Positions 44,624-53,595 of a stretch of DNA of 64,000 bases are shown piece after piece. Origin of the DNA: JAEYXS01 sp943367715 (GTDB lineage Bacteria > Verrucomicrobiota > Verrucomicrobiia > Limisphaerales > JAEYXS01). The notes under the pieces were generated by a model that saw nothing but the letters and a program-made list of their open reading frames with translations, did not search any database and had not been told where the DNA came from. Position 1 is the stretch's first letter. Every line of letters starts with the position of its first letter. Location: positions 213,940-277,939 of the forward strand of contig CALRJY020000003.1 of NCBI GenBank assembly GCA_943367715.1, written 5' to 3'. The position numbers and the translations under genes are program-made.

Positions 44624-45517
44624 ATGCCCGAGCTCCCAAAATTCAGCATCGTAACGCCCTCTTACAATCAAGGTCACTTCCTTGAGGAGACCATCCTGTC
44701 TGTCCTGAACCAGCGTTATCCGCACATCGAATACATCATCGTGGATGGCGGCAGCACGGATGACAGCGTGAACGTCATCAAGCGATATGAAAGCAAGTTG
44801 GCCTGGTGGGTGAGCGAGAAAGATCGCGGTCAGGCCCATGCAATCAACAAGGGTTTGGAGCGTGTGACCGGCGATATCGTCGCCTACTTGAACAGTGACG
44901 ATGTTTTTCTGCCCGGAGCGTTTGACATGGTGGCCAAAATCTTCCTGGAAAGGCCGCACATCAACTGGCTGGCTGGTAATTGCATCCTGTTCGGCAATGC
45001 GGCCGAGGCGTGTGTGAAACACCCGACGCCGATGCCGGATGTGGCTTCCTGGCTGCACTATAACCGGTTGCCGCAGCAAAGCACCTTCTGGCGGCGCAGC
45101 GTGATGCAGAAGCATGGCCTGTTCGAGGAGAAGTTTCGCTACAGTTTCGATTACGAGTATTGGGTGCGGTTGGTTCATGGCGGGGAGAGGTGTGAGGTGG
45201 TGGATTTTCCGCTGGCCGGTTTCCGGCTGCACCCGCACAGCAAGACGGTGGCGGAGGGCACGCATTTCGCGGGCGAGGACAAGGCGTTTCGTGATTTGTA
45301 TCTGGCCAAGTTGAAACCGGAAGAGGTGAAGTCATTTGAGCTGATGGAGCGAAATGGACAGACGTTCGCCGAATTCACCAAGGCCATGGAGCTGCATCGC
45401 CAGGGGCAAGGGTCGGCGGCGTGGAACCAGTTCTTCGCCGCAGCGAAGAAGAATCCGGGCAGTGTCGCCACACGCTTTGGTCTGGGCTGTTTCCGCCGGC
45501 TGTTGCGGTCTTCGTAA
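44624..45517 (+). CDS. GT2-type glycosyltransferase
   Basis: A 297-residue enzyme from the ATG at 44624; the longer frame (from 44435) lies inside the previous gene. Motifs: FSIVTPSYNQGHFLEETILSV, YIIVDGGSTDDSVN, DIVAYLNSDDVFLPGAF and the stretch SFDYEYWVRLVHGG with the catalytic-base Asp. The Asn-Ser-Asp-Asp version of the DxD motif is common in the WcaA-like subgroup. Next gene starts 9 bp later. Confidence 0.92.
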   Translation: MPELPKFSIVTPSYNQGHFLEETILSVLNQRYPHIEYIIVDGGSTDDSVNVIKRYESKLAWWVSEKDRGQAHAINKGLERVTGDIVAYLNSDDVFLPGAFDMVAKIFLERPHINWLAGNCILFGNAAEACVKHPTPMPDVASWLHYNRLPQQSTFWRRSVMQKHGLFEEKFRYSFDYEYWVRLVHGGERCEVVDFPLAGFRLHPHSKTVAEGTHFAGEDKAFRDLYLAKLKPEEVKSFELMERNGQTFAEFTKAMELHRQGQGSAAWNQFFAAAKKNPGSVATRFGLGCFRRLLRSS

Positions 45518-45526
45518 GCCAGAACA

Positions 45527-46363
45527 ATGAACGTGCCCTATCATCTGGCCTTGCATTTGGGGAGGTTGCGCCGTCGCCAATACAAAGCGGGACTGGCGCG
45601 GATCGTCGCCCGCGAGTTGCCGGTGCGTCCGGAACTGCCGGTCCATTTTTACGGTTTCTCGAGTCACAACGATCTTCCTGAACAGATAGCCTGCCTGCGC
45701 TCGCTGCACGCTCATGTGGGGCCGCCCCGGAAAACCACCATCATTTCCGATGGCTCACATACGCCAGAGGATCTGGACATCCTGAGCCGGTTGGTCGTGC
45801 CGCCCAAAGTGATTCATTTCAGCCAGTTCATCTCTCCGAACCTGCCTCCGGCAGTCATGCGTTACGCTGCGCAGCATCCTCTGGGCAAGAAGCTGACTGC
45901 CATTCTCTCGTTGCCGGTGGATGAACCGAGCCTCTATTCTGATTCGGACATCCTTTATTTCGCGGGGGCGGAGGACCTTCGTCGTCAACTGGCCTCGCAG
46001 GATTCTGCGGCTGCCTATCTGCCGGATTGCTATCCTTCTTTCGATGCCCGCCTATTAGTTTCCCCGGAGGAAAACCTTAACCCGGTGAATGCCGGTTTCT
46101 TTTTCCTGAACCAACCCCTCGATTGGAGCTCCGCCTTGGAACGGTTCAATGCCTTGACGGGCGACGGGTCGCATTTTACGGAGCAGACTGTGATCCATCT
46201 CGCTTTGCGCGCGGCCAAGGCACGGCCTTTGCCGACGGAAAAATACGTGCTGGCCAATGACGATCAATGGCTTTGGCGCGATCTGCATGCTGGTCCTCAC
46301 GTTGCCCTGCGGCATTACATCAGCTCGTTTCGGCATAAGTTTTGGATGAAGGTGCGGTACTAG
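45527..46363 (+). CDS. Putative nucleotide-diphospho-sugar transferase
   Basis: A 278-residue protein not matched to a named family by eye. It contains LPVHFYGFSSHNDLPEQIACLRSL, an IISDGSHTPEDLDIL segment, a DSD motif in SLYSDSDILYFAG, and NPVNAGFFFLNQPLDW, the order expected of a GT-A, GT8- or GT32-like transferase. No membrane helices, so cytoplasmic. Lies between two GT2 genes in the same operon. Confidence 0.7.
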   Translation: MNVPYHLALHLGRLRRRQYKAGLARIVARELPVRPELPVHFYGFSSHNDLPEQIACLRSLHAHVGPPRKTTIISDGSHTPEDLDILSRLVVPPKVIHFSQFISPNLPPAVMRYAAQHPLGKKLTAILSLPVDEPSLYSDSDILYFAGAEDLRRQLASQDSAAAYLPDCYPSFDARLLVSPEENLNPVNAGFFFLNQPLDWSSALERFNALTGDGSHFTEQTVIHLALRAAKARPLPTEKYVLANDDQWLWRDLHAGPHVALRHYISSFRHKFWMKVRY

Positions 46364-46413
46364 GGCGAACTTGTTACCCCAGCAGATACGCCCTATGCTC
46401 GCCTCAACTTGGC

Positions 46414-47337
46414 ATGAGCGTAACGGAAAGCACAGCGCGCGGTGAATATGTCAGCGTGGTCATCCCCGCTTACAACCGGGCGCATTATATCCACGAAGCG
46501 CTCGATTCCGTCTTCGCGCAAGGGGCGTGCATCGGCGAAATCATCGTGGTGGATGACGGCTCGACGGATGGAACGGTGGAAACGCTCCAGGCTATAAAAG
46601 ATTCGCGCCTAAAAGTTGTGCGGCAGACGAATCAAGGTGCGGCGGCTGCCCGGCAACGCGGGTGGTTGGAATGTCAGGGAGCGTGGGTGATCTTCTTGGA
46701 TTCGGATGATGCGCTGGAGCCGGGTTGTGTGGAGAAACAACTCGCTGCGGCAAAAGAAAATCCCGGAGCGGTGGTCTATGCCCGTACCAGCATCCACGAA
46801 GATCAGGTGACGAAGCCACCGTCCATGGTGCTGAGCTTCTCACAGAAGACGGGGGATGTGCTGCACGACCTCTGCTTCTACAGCGGCGGCACCATCTTCA
46901 GCGCGATCTTTTCCGCACAAGCTCTGGAAGCTGTGGGCGGGTTCTTCCCAGAGAAGACGGACTGTGTGAGTGAGGATATCGATTTCGCGGTGCGTCTGGC
47001 GGTGAAGTTCCCTTTCGTTTTTCTTCCTATCGTCACCTATCGCACGCGTAATCATCCGGCGAACACATACAAGAACCGCGAATTCCAACAGCGCATCTAT
47101 CTCTCCGCGCAAAAGGTGATGGCGGAACGTCTGCCGAAAGCGCCTAAGTATTGGTTACTGCGCGCCCGTAGCCAGGCCTACTTCCTAGGACTCGCCGCGC
47201 AAGTGGATGAGGAGCTTGGCCGACCGATGAAAGCCAAGGAACGCTATTTGCAAAGCTTGAAGCATTGGCCCATCAAGCTGGGCGCTTGGAAAGGTTTCTG
47301 GCGTACCAAGAACTCGAAGGAGATGGCTAAGGCATGA
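46414..47337 (+). CDS. GT2-type glycosyltransferase
   Basis: A 307-residue enzyme from the ATG at 46414; the frame extends to 46342 inside the previous gene. VSVVIPAYNRAHYIHEALDSVF, EIIVVDDGSTDGTVETLQ, AWVIFLDSDDALEPG and CVSEDIDFAVRLA cover donor binding, DxD and catalytic-base regions. C-terminal helical tail. Its TGA overlaps the next ATG (ATGA, 47334-47337). Confidence 0.92.
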   Translation: MSVTESTARGEYVSVVIPAYNRAHYIHEALDSVFAQGACIGEIIVVDDGSTDGTVETLQAIKDSRLKVVRQTNQGAAAARQRGWLECQGAWVIFLDSDDALEPGCVEKQLAAAKENPGAVVYARTSIHEDQVTKPPSMVLSFSQKTGDVLHDLCFYSGGTIFSAIFSAQALEAVGGFFPEKTDCVSEDIDFAVRLAVKFPFVFLPIVTYRTRNHPANTYKNREFQQRIYLSAQKVMAERLPKAPKYWLLRARSQAYFLGLAAQVDEELGRPMKAKERYLQSLKHWPIKLGAWKGFWRTKNSKEMAKA

Positions 47338-48467
47338 AACCACGCGTCGCCATGGTTTGCTCGGGGCTTGGTCAGGTGCGCCGGGGCAATGAGACGTGGG
47401 CGCATACGGTGGCGGAAGCGCTGCATGCGGCGGGTTGGCCGGTAACGCTCTTTGGCGGTGGGCCGCTGACGACCACTTGTCCTTATGTGCAGATCTCCAA
47501 TTGGCCGCGGGAATCGTTCCTCGCCCGCTTCGGCGTGAGCTGGCACAACCGTTATCTGCTGGAGCAGCTCAGCTTTGCCGCCGCGGTCAAACGTCATCTC
47601 GCGCGCGATCCGCATCCGCTCATCCACGTCGCCGATCCCGCGCTGGGCCAGCGTCTGCAACGCAGTGCGAAGGAGTTGAACGCGCGATTGGTTTACAAAG
47701 ATGGCCTGTTGCTGGGACCCGCATGGTGCCGCCAGTTCGATATCGTGCAAGTGCTCGCGCCCGCCTATTTGGAAGCTGCCCGGGCGGCGAAGGTAGACGT
47801 CAGCAAATGGTTCATCGTGCCGCATCTGGTGGACACACAACGATTTCAACCACCCGCCGATCGCGCTGTTATCCGTCGTCAGTTGTTTGGTGATAAGATT
47901 CCGGCGAATGCTTGTGTGGTTTTGGCGGTGGGTGATCTCTCGCCGAACAGCAACAAGCGGCTCGATTGGATTGTGCGGGAGACGGCCTCATTGCCCGAAG
48001 CAGCTCGCCCCCACGTCGTCATCATCGGCCAAGCCAGCCCAGCAGACGCCCACGCATTTCAAGAACTGGCCGCGGGTCTTTTGCGCGAACGCGCCATTGT
48101 GCTCACCAACGTGAAGCCAACGGATATGCCGACTTATTATCAGGCTGCGGACATCTTCGCCCATGCTGCCCAGCGCGAGCCTTTTGGCATCGTATTCCTC
48201 GAGGCTATGGCGAGCGGCTTGCCGGTGCTGGCGCATAATTATGAAGTGACGCAATGGATCGTGGGCGAGGGTGGACTGTCCTTTGACATGGGCGCGAGTG
48301 GTGAACTGGCGAAGCGTCTACAGACTTGGGAGCAGCAACCGTCGGAGCGTCAACACTTCGCGGAGAAGGCGCGGGCGCGGGCGGTGAATCGTTTCTCTCC
48401 GGCGCAGATCGTGCCGCTCTACGAGCAAATGTATCGGCAAATCACGGTAACGGGTGTAACGTCTTAA
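47334..48467 (+). CDS. GT4-type glycosyltransferase
   Basis: A 377-residue GT-B enzyme. N-terminal MVCSGLGQVRRGNETWAHTV is the acceptor-side Rossmann domain; the donor domain has VVLAVGDLSPNSNKRLDWIV, HVVIIGQASPAD and the E-x7-E motif in REPFGIVFLEAMASGLPVLA. Retaining, nucleotide-sugar dependent. Coupled by ATGA overlap to the previous gene and 3 bp from the next one. Confidence 0.93.
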   Translation: MKPRVAMVCSGLGQVRRGNETWAHTVAEALHAAGWPVTLFGGGPLTTTCPYVQISNWPRESFLARFGVSWHNRYLLEQLSFAAAVKRHLARDPHPLIHVADPALGQRLQRSAKELNARLVYKDGLLLGPAWCRQFDIVQVLAPAYLEAARAAKVDVSKWFIVPHLVDTQRFQPPADRAVIRRQLFGDKIPANACVVLAVGDLSPNSNKRLDWIVRETASLPEAARPHVVIIGQASPADAHAFQELAAGLLRERAIVLTNVKPTDMPTYYQAADIFAHAAQREPFGIVFLEAMASGLPVLAHNYEVTQWIVGEGGLSFDMGASGELAKRLQTWEQQPSERQHFAEKARARAVNRFSPAQIVPLYEQMYRQITVTGVTS

Positions 48468-48470
48468 CGA

Positions 48471-49595
48471 ATGAACGTCGCGTTTCTCAACGAGAACACG
48501 CTGGGGCACGCTTCTTATCTGATGCCGTTTGTCCGCTGGTTCGAGGCGCATCCGGAAGCGGGCATCCAGCCGCACGTCATTCACGCCACGCCGCTCCCGC
48601 CGGACATGCGCTGGCGGGCGGACATGTCCATCCGCGGTCTGCGCAAGGCCGGGCTCGATTTTCACAACGCCCGCTGGCGGCTCACCGTGAGCGAACATGT
48701 GCGCAATGAACTCGATGCCTTGCGTGCGAAGCAACCGCTCGATGCCGTGGTGGTGAACACCCAGAGCGTCGCGCTGCATCTCACCGACCTGGTGAATGAA
48801 CTGCCTGTGTGCGTGTGCCTGGATGCCACGTTCCAACAGCTCGCCAGTTCACATTGGTTTGCACCGAACGCGCCGACACGATGGTTGCTACCGTTGACTT
48901 TAGCGCCACTCGCCTGCACGGAACGCGAATTGTTTCATGCGGCCACGAAGCTCTTTCCGTGGAGTGAAGGGGTGGCAGAGAGTTTGCGGCACGACTATCA
49001 GGAACCGGCGGCGAAGGTCCAGATGCTTCCGCCTTCGCTCGAACTGGGCCAACTGCCTTTCAAGCCGCGCACAACTCTCAGCCACAAGCCACGACTCCTG
49101 TTCATCGGTGGAGATTTTATCCGGAAAGGCGGGCCGTTGTTGCTGGAGGTTTTCCGCCAGCATCTGTCAACTCGTGCGGAACTGCACATTGTCACGCAAT
49201 CACAGGTGGCAGAGGAACCGGATGTTAAGGTGCATCATCACGTGCAGGCGTATTCACCGGAATGGTTGGCGCTGTGGGAGCAGGCGGATGCGTTTGTGTT
49301 CCCTTCCACGCTGGAAACTTTCGGCCTTGTGCTGGTGGAAGCACTAGCCTTGGGCGTGCCGGTGATCACGTCAGAAGTAGGTGCCGCCAAGGAATTGATC
49401 GGAGCGAATGAGCGCGGCCTGTTGCTGAAGGATAATCATCCGGCGACGTTGAAAGAGGCCTTGGATGCGTTGTTGGAGAATTATCCGGCAGCGGCGAGGC
49501 GAGCACAGGCGGGCCGGGCCTGGGTGGAGCAGCGGCATAACCTCGCGCTGAATGCTGGCGTGCTCGCCCAGACTCTGCGAGAGTTGCGGCGGTGA
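48471..49595 (+). CDS. GT4-type glycosyltransferase
   Basis: A 374-residue GT-B enzyme. MNVAFLNENTLGHASYLMPFV opens the acceptor domain; PRLLFIGGDFIRKGGPLLLEVF and ADAFVFPSTLETFGLVLVEA, then LGVPVITSEVGAAKELIGANERG, form the donor domain with the E-x7-E motif. The KxGxxLLLEVF wording resembles PimA-type or WaaG-like transferases, but the acceptor is unknown. Followed 10 bp later by a methyltransferase. Confidence 0.92.
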   Translation: MNVAFLNENTLGHASYLMPFVRWFEAHPEAGIQPHVIHATPLPPDMRWRADMSIRGLRKAGLDFHNARWRLTVSEHVRNELDALRAKQPLDAVVVNTQSVALHLTDLVNELPVCVCLDATFQQLASSHWFAPNAPTRWLLPLTLAPLACTERELFHAATKLFPWSEGVAESLRHDYQEPAAKVQMLPPSLELGQLPFKPRTTLSHKPRLLFIGGDFIRKGGPLLLEVFRQHLSTRAELHIVTQSQVAEEPDVKVHHHVQAYSPEWLALWEQADAFVFPSTLETFGLVLVEALALGVPVITSEVGAAKELIGANERGLLLKDNHPATLKEALDALLENYPAAARRAQAGRAWVEQRHNLALNAGVLAQTLRELRR

Positions 49596-49605
49596 TGCAT
49601 AAACT

Positions 49606-50376
49606 ATGAGCGGTGAGATCGAACAGGGCCATTACGCAAAGAAGCAGATCTGTTGCGGCTGCGGGCTCATCGCATGGAGTCATCAATCGCGCTTCAAGCG
49701 TGGCGTGAAGCTCGCGGCACGGTTCGAGGGCAAGAAGTTGCTGGATTACGGCAGCGGCGACGGCACGTTCCTGGCCATGCTCATGCAATCTCCCCATGCC
49801 CCCGCCTTGGCCATCGGCGCGGAGATTGATCAGCGACAGGTGGATGAATGCAACCGGCGGCTGGCGGGTGATCTGAAAAACCTGCGCTTCATCCACGGCA
49901 GCGACCTTACCCAGCCGGAGCATCAAGGCGCTTACGATGCCGTGGTCTGCATGGAAGTGCTGGAACATGTGGTGGAGCTGGACGCCATGCTGGATAATTT
50001 TGCGAAATGGGTGAAGCCCGGTGGTGAACTGCTCATCAGCGTGCCGGTGGAGACGGGTCTGCCTCTGCTGGTGAAGCAGAGCGCGCGCTGTGTCGCGGGC
50101 TGGCGCGGGCTGGGTGATTATCCGGGGATGAATCCGTATACTTGGGGACAATTGTTCACGAGTGTGTTTGCCGGTGCCGAGCAGCACATCGAACGGCCTG
50201 TTCATCGCGAGGCGGATGGTTTTTCTTCTCACGATCACAAAGGCTTCAATTGGATGCGATTGCGGAAAAAGTTGTCCGAACGGTTTGAACTGTTGGAGAC
50301 AACGGCCTCGCCCATTAGCTGGTTGTCACCGCATCTGGGGAGTCAGGCGTGGTTTGTGTTGCGGAAACGTAGTTAG
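49606..50376 (+). CDS. Class I SAM-dependent methyltransferase
   Basis: A 256-residue protein. A short N-terminal CCGCG cluster (QICCGCGLIAW) may bind a metal. Then motif I KKLLDYGSGDGTFLAMLM, post-I AIGAEIDQRQVDECN, motif II YDAVVCMEVLEHVVELDAML, and VKPGGELLISVPVETG. This is the UbiG/Methyltransf_11-like pattern and suggests methylation of a sugar or lipid-linked intermediate. Last gene of the glycan run, 26 bp before mutM. Confidence 0.88.
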   Translation: MSGEIEQGHYAKKQICCGCGLIAWSHQSRFKRGVKLAARFEGKKLLDYGSGDGTFLAMLMQSPHAPALAIGAEIDQRQVDECNRRLAGDLKNLRFIHGSDLTQPEHQGAYDAVVCMEVLEHVVELDAMLDNFAKWVKPGGELLISVPVETGLPLLVKQSARCVAGWRGLGDYPGMNPYTWGQLFTSVFAGAEQHIERPVHREADGFSSHDHKGFNWMRLRKKLSERFELLETTASPISWLSPHLGSQAWFVLRKRS

Positions 50377-50402
50377 TTTTGTCGGTTTTCTAAGTCTTAC
50401 CT

Positions 50403-51254
50403 ATGCCTGAATTACCCGAAGTGGAAGTGCTCGTGCGTCATCTTGATCCACTGGTGAAGGGGCAGCGCATCAAGGGAGTGACGGTGCGCCGGGAGAAGGT
50501 CATCCGCCCGACCACACCGCAGCAACTGGCGGAGACACTCACGGGCGCGACGTTGCAGGGGGTCACGCGACGGGCGAAGTTCCTGCTTTTTCAACTCAAG
50601 GCGAAAGGCGCCAAAGAGACGTTTCCATTGATTGCACACTTGGGCATGACAGGACGTATCTTTCTGCAAGCGAAGAAAGACGTTTTACCCAAGCACACTG
50701 CGGTGGTGCTCGATCTAGGCACCAACGTGCTGGTGTTTGAAGACACGCGTTATTTCGGACGATTCACGTTGGATGCCTCACCGCTTAGCGCATTGGGTCC
50801 GGAACCGCTGACGGAGGATTTTGATGTGGCGGCTTTTTCCCACGCGCTCAAACGTTCCAGCCAGCCCATCAAAGTGAAGCTGCTGGACCAGACGCTCATC
50901 GCGGGTGTGGGTAATATCTACGCGAGCGAATCGCTCTTTCGAGCAGGCGTGTCGCCGAAGCGGAGCAGTGACAAATTGAAAGGCACCGAAGTCATTACCT
51001 TGCTGAAAGCCATCCAGGAAGTGCTGGCTGAGGCCATCCAGTTTGGCAGCACCATACCCTTGGACTATGCGGGGACGGGCAAGCGTGATGGCCTCTTCTA
51101 CTATGGTCAGCCGGTGGAAGCACCCAATTTTTACGAAGAACGGCTGTTGGTCTATGACCGTTTCGAAAAGCCGTGCGTGAAGTGCCAGACACTGATCAAG
51201 CGTTTCGTGCAGGCGACGCGCAGCACATATTTTTGTCCCAAGTGCCAGCGATGA
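50403..51254 (+). CDS. mutM: Formamidopyrimidine-DNA glycosylase MutM (Fpg)
   Basis: A 283-residue DNA repair enzyme. The N-terminus MPELPEVEVL supplies the catalytic Pro2 and Glu3. Other motifs are RRAKFLLF, LIAHLGMTGRI, EDTRYFGRF, DQTLIAGVGNIYASESLFRAG (helix-two-turn-helix) and a C-terminal zinc finger with CVKCQTLIK and YFCPKCQ. It excises oxidised purines such as 8-oxoguanine and nicks the abasic site. No functional link with the glycan genes upstream is known; it may share their transcript. Confidence 0.97.
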   Translation: MPELPEVEVLVRHLDPLVKGQRIKGVTVRREKVIRPTTPQQLAETLTGATLQGVTRRAKFLLFQLKAKGAKETFPLIAHLGMTGRIFLQAKKDVLPKHTAVVLDLGTNVLVFEDTRYFGRFTLDASPLSALGPEPLTEDFDVAAFSHALKRSSQPIKVKLLDQTLIAGVGNIYASESLFRAGVSPKRSSDKLKGTEVITLLKAIQEVLAEAIQFGSTIPLDYAGTGKRDGLFYYGQPVEAPNFYEERLLVYDRFEKPCVKCQTLIKRFVQATRSTYFCPKCQR

Positions 51255-51310
51255 ACAGTGCTCGCCCCTTTGAGTGGGTTCTGGTAGCGTCATAGCCGTA
51301 TCCATCATTT

Positions 51311-51919
51311 ATGCTGCCTGCTCGCACAAGACTGACTTTAACTTTTGCGCTGATCCCCTTGGCCGTGGTGCTGGCTGCGCCGTTGGTCAGCAAGCTCAAG
51401 CCGCATCCGGATGCGGTGCCTAATGCGCACGGTCCCGAAGAAGTGGATAATCCCGCACTGGTGCCCTTCATCGTGGCGGACCCGACTTCATTGCCTGGTA
51501 TCGTGGTGGATGATACGAGCGCCACCTTGGTCGGAAAGTGGCAATACTCCACGCATACGCCGCCGTATGTTGGCTTGGGTTATCTCCATGATCAAAACGA
51601 AGGCAAAGGCGCGAAGTCTGTGACCTTCACACCGAATCTGCCGAAAGACGGTCTGTATGAAGTGCGACTGGCGCATTGTTACAATATCCGCCGCGCCACC
51701 AATGCGCCGGTGACCATCCATCATGCGGAGGGAGAGAAAATGATTCGCGTAAACGAACAGACATCATCCGAACATGCTAAACTGTTCACCACACTCGGGA
51801 CCTTTCGGTTCAAGGCGGGAACCAATGGCTGGGTCCGCATTTCCAATGAAGGGACGGAGGGGAAGTATGTGATCGCGGATGCGATCCAGTGGCTGCCGCA
51901 GGCAGAAGAGAAGAAGTGA
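51311..51919 (+). CDS. Secreted golvesin-like domain protein
   Basis: A 202-residue protein with an N-terminal hydrophobic signal (LTLTFALIPLAVVLAAPL). The rest is one golvesin/XLY-type carbohydrate-binding-like domain: VVDDTSATLVGKWQYST, YVGLGYLHDQNEGKGAKSVTF, GLYEVRLAHCYNIRRATNAPV, and the closing GWVRISNEGTEGKYVIADAIQW. Such domains accompany glycoside hydrolases and secreted enzymes. No catalytic motif visible. Next gene begins about 70 bp downstream. Confidence 0.82.
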   Translation: MLPARTRLTLTFALIPLAVVLAAPLVSKLKPHPDAVPNAHGPEEVDNPALVPFIVADPTSLPGIVVDDTSATLVGKWQYSTHTPPYVGLGYLHDQNEGKGAKSVTFTPNLPKDGLYEVRLAHCYNIRRATNAPVTIHHAEGEKMIRVNEQTSSEHAKLFTTLGTFRFKAGTNGWVRISNEGTEGKYVIADAIQWLPQAEEKK

Positions 51920-51988
51920 ATGAGACGGGCAGCATGGCAGTCTAATTTTCGTGTGTTCATCAGCAACGCTTTCGCTAAAATCACTCAA

Positions 51989-53071
51989 ATGAAATTTACC
52001 CGTCTTTCTGCTTTTTGTTTCGCACTGGCAGGTGCGTTGATCGGCCACGCATCGGCTGCGGATGCTCCGCTGGTGTTCAAAGACCCCACGCCGAAACGCT
52101 ACGATTTCACCGCGCGCGCCAGCCAGATTGATCCTAAGGCCAAGGCGCATCCGGAGATCAGTTTCCTTTTTGAAAAAGATGGCAAGCCAGCGGATACCGA
52201 GAAGGCTTCCGTGGATACGCGGGTGAAGCCGCAGGGCAAGCTCGTCATCTGGTTGATGGGGCATAACGGCCAGTTGTTCGACCGCCTGAACAGCTATGGG
52301 CTGCACGCCATCCAGGTGCATTATGCGAATGGTTGGTTTGGCAAGTTCGGCAACATGTCACCCGGCAATGATGGTAAACTGCTCGGGCACATCCGGCTCG
52401 AAGCTTGCACGGGTGAGGACGTCAGCCCTTTGGTGGACATCCCGAAGCCAGACGGAATGATGGAGCGTTCGTTCCAATTCGTGAGCTGGCTGGCCAAGCA
52501 AAATCCGCAGGGCGGCTGGGAATATTTCCTCAGCGACGACAAGAAGGGGTTGCGCTGGGACCGCGTCATCATTTCCGGTGCATCGCATGGTGCGACCACT
52601 GCCGCACGTTTCGCGAAGCATGTGAAAGTGGATCGCGTGGTGATGCTTTGCGGACCGCGTGACCAGTTGGAAACGTGGCAGGGATTGCCCTCCGCTACGC
52701 CGGAGAACCGGTACTTCGGTTTCAGCCATGTGCTGGATGGCGGCTGGACGGGGGACCACTACTGCCGTTCATGGGAACTCATCGGCCTGCAGAAATTCGG
52801 GCCGATCGTGGACGTGGACAAGGTGGCCGCGCCGTATGGCAACTCACGTCGTCTCATCACGGCAGCGGATGTGAAGGGTAATGCGGACCGGGCTCATGGT
52901 TCGGTGACGCCCGGTAAATCTGCGGTAACGGATGCAGCGGGTAAATTCATCCATGAGCCGGTTTGGCGCTATCTCTACACCCATCCGGTGGATAAGGTTG
53001 GCGAGGCTGTGCCGCATGACCAGAGCTGCCAGATGGAGCCGCGTCAGGCACCGGCAAAGGCCAAGAAATAA
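51989..53071 (+). CDS. Secreted alpha/beta hydrolase-like protein
   Basis: A 360-residue protein from the ATG at 51989, which begins a standard signal peptide (MKFTRLSAFCFALAGALIGHA); the longer frame from 51920 would lose this. The nucleophile elbow is VIISGASHGATTAARFAKH with Ser199, then RVVMLCGPRDQLETW, and Asp/His candidates downstream (DGGWTGDHYC, HEPVWRY). The BPSS1187-type family comes to mind, but I cannot confirm it. A terminator follows, so it ends a unit with the golvesin-like gene. Confidence 0.8.
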   Translation: MKFTRLSAFCFALAGALIGHASAADAPLVFKDPTPKRYDFTARASQIDPKAKAHPEISFLFEKDGKPADTEKASVDTRVKPQGKLVIWLMGHNGQLFDRLNSYGLHAIQVHYANGWFGKFGNMSPGNDGKLLGHIRLEACTGEDVSPLVDIPKPDGMMERSFQFVSWLAKQNPQGGWEYFLSDDKKGLRWDRVIISGASHGATTAARFAKHVKVDRVVMLCGPRDQLETWQGLPSATPENRYFGFSHVLDGGWTGDHYCRSWELIGLQKFGPIVDVDKVAAPYGNSRRLITAADVKGNADRAHGSVTPGKSAVTDAAGKFIHEPVWRYLYTHPVDKVGEAVPHDQSCQMEPRQAPAKAKK

Positions 53072-53090
53072 CGGCGCTGAAATTTCATCG

Positions 53091-53127
53091 AGCGTGAGTG
53101 TGTTCCAAGAACACCTCACGCTTTTTT
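53091..53127. terminator. Bidirectional intrinsic terminator between convergent genes
   Basis: Stem AGCGTGAGTGTGTTC (53091-53105) / GAACACCTCACGCT (53109-53122) with a one-base bulge, loop CAA, then a T-run (53122-53127). It sits between the stop of the alpha/beta hydrolase and the stop of the thioesterase gene. Confidence 0.85.
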
Positions 53128-53584
53128 AGTTCAACACGGGCTTGCTCAATAGCTCCGCCGGGGCCACCTCGATCTGGCTGGCGATCTCGGACGGAATATT
53201 GGCCGCGCCCATCTTGCCGTGTTCATCGCGCGTCACGCAGACGACGGTGAGCTTGCCGCGGGCGATCTCGCCGGGATGGTTTCCATTTAGTTTGCGGAAC
53301 TTGAAGAGGTAACTGATCGATTTGGAGCGCTTCTCGCAGACGAGCAGATGGATCTCCACCTCGTCCTCAAAGCGCAGGGGTTGCTTGTAATCGCACGAGG
53401 CATGGACGCGCGGCCAGCCGACATGCGGGCTGACCTGGGTGGTGACGATGGAGAAGCCCAGCGAACGGAAGAAGGCATGCTCCGCCGTCTCCATATAGCG
53501 GAAGAAATTCGAGTAATGGACGATACCCGCCATATCCGTCTCGGAGAACTCCACCCGGCGGACCACTTTGAATTCGTAGGGCAT
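53126..53584 (-). CDS. Acyl-CoA thioesterase, 4HBT/YbgC-like hotdog fold
   Basis: A 152-residue single hotdog-fold protein. YEFKVVRRVEFSETDMAGIVHYSNFFRYME shows the 4HBT active-site Asp and the helix following it. Also FEDEVEIHLLVCEKRSKSISYLFKF and the terminal IEVAPAELLSKP. These enzymes hydrolyse acyl-CoA thioesters. It begins 11 bp after the stop of a GT4 gene on the same strand, so both may form a small operon. Confidence 0.9.
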   Translation of the reverse strand: MPYEFKVVRRVEFSETDMAGIVHYSNFFRYMETAEHAFFRSLGFSIVTTQVSPHVGWPRVHASCDYKQPLRFEDEVEIHLLVCEKRSKSISYLFKFRKLNGNHPGEIARGKLTVVCVTRDEHGKMGAANIPSEIASQIEVAPAELLSKPVLN

Positions 53585-53595
53585 GGTGGCTGAAC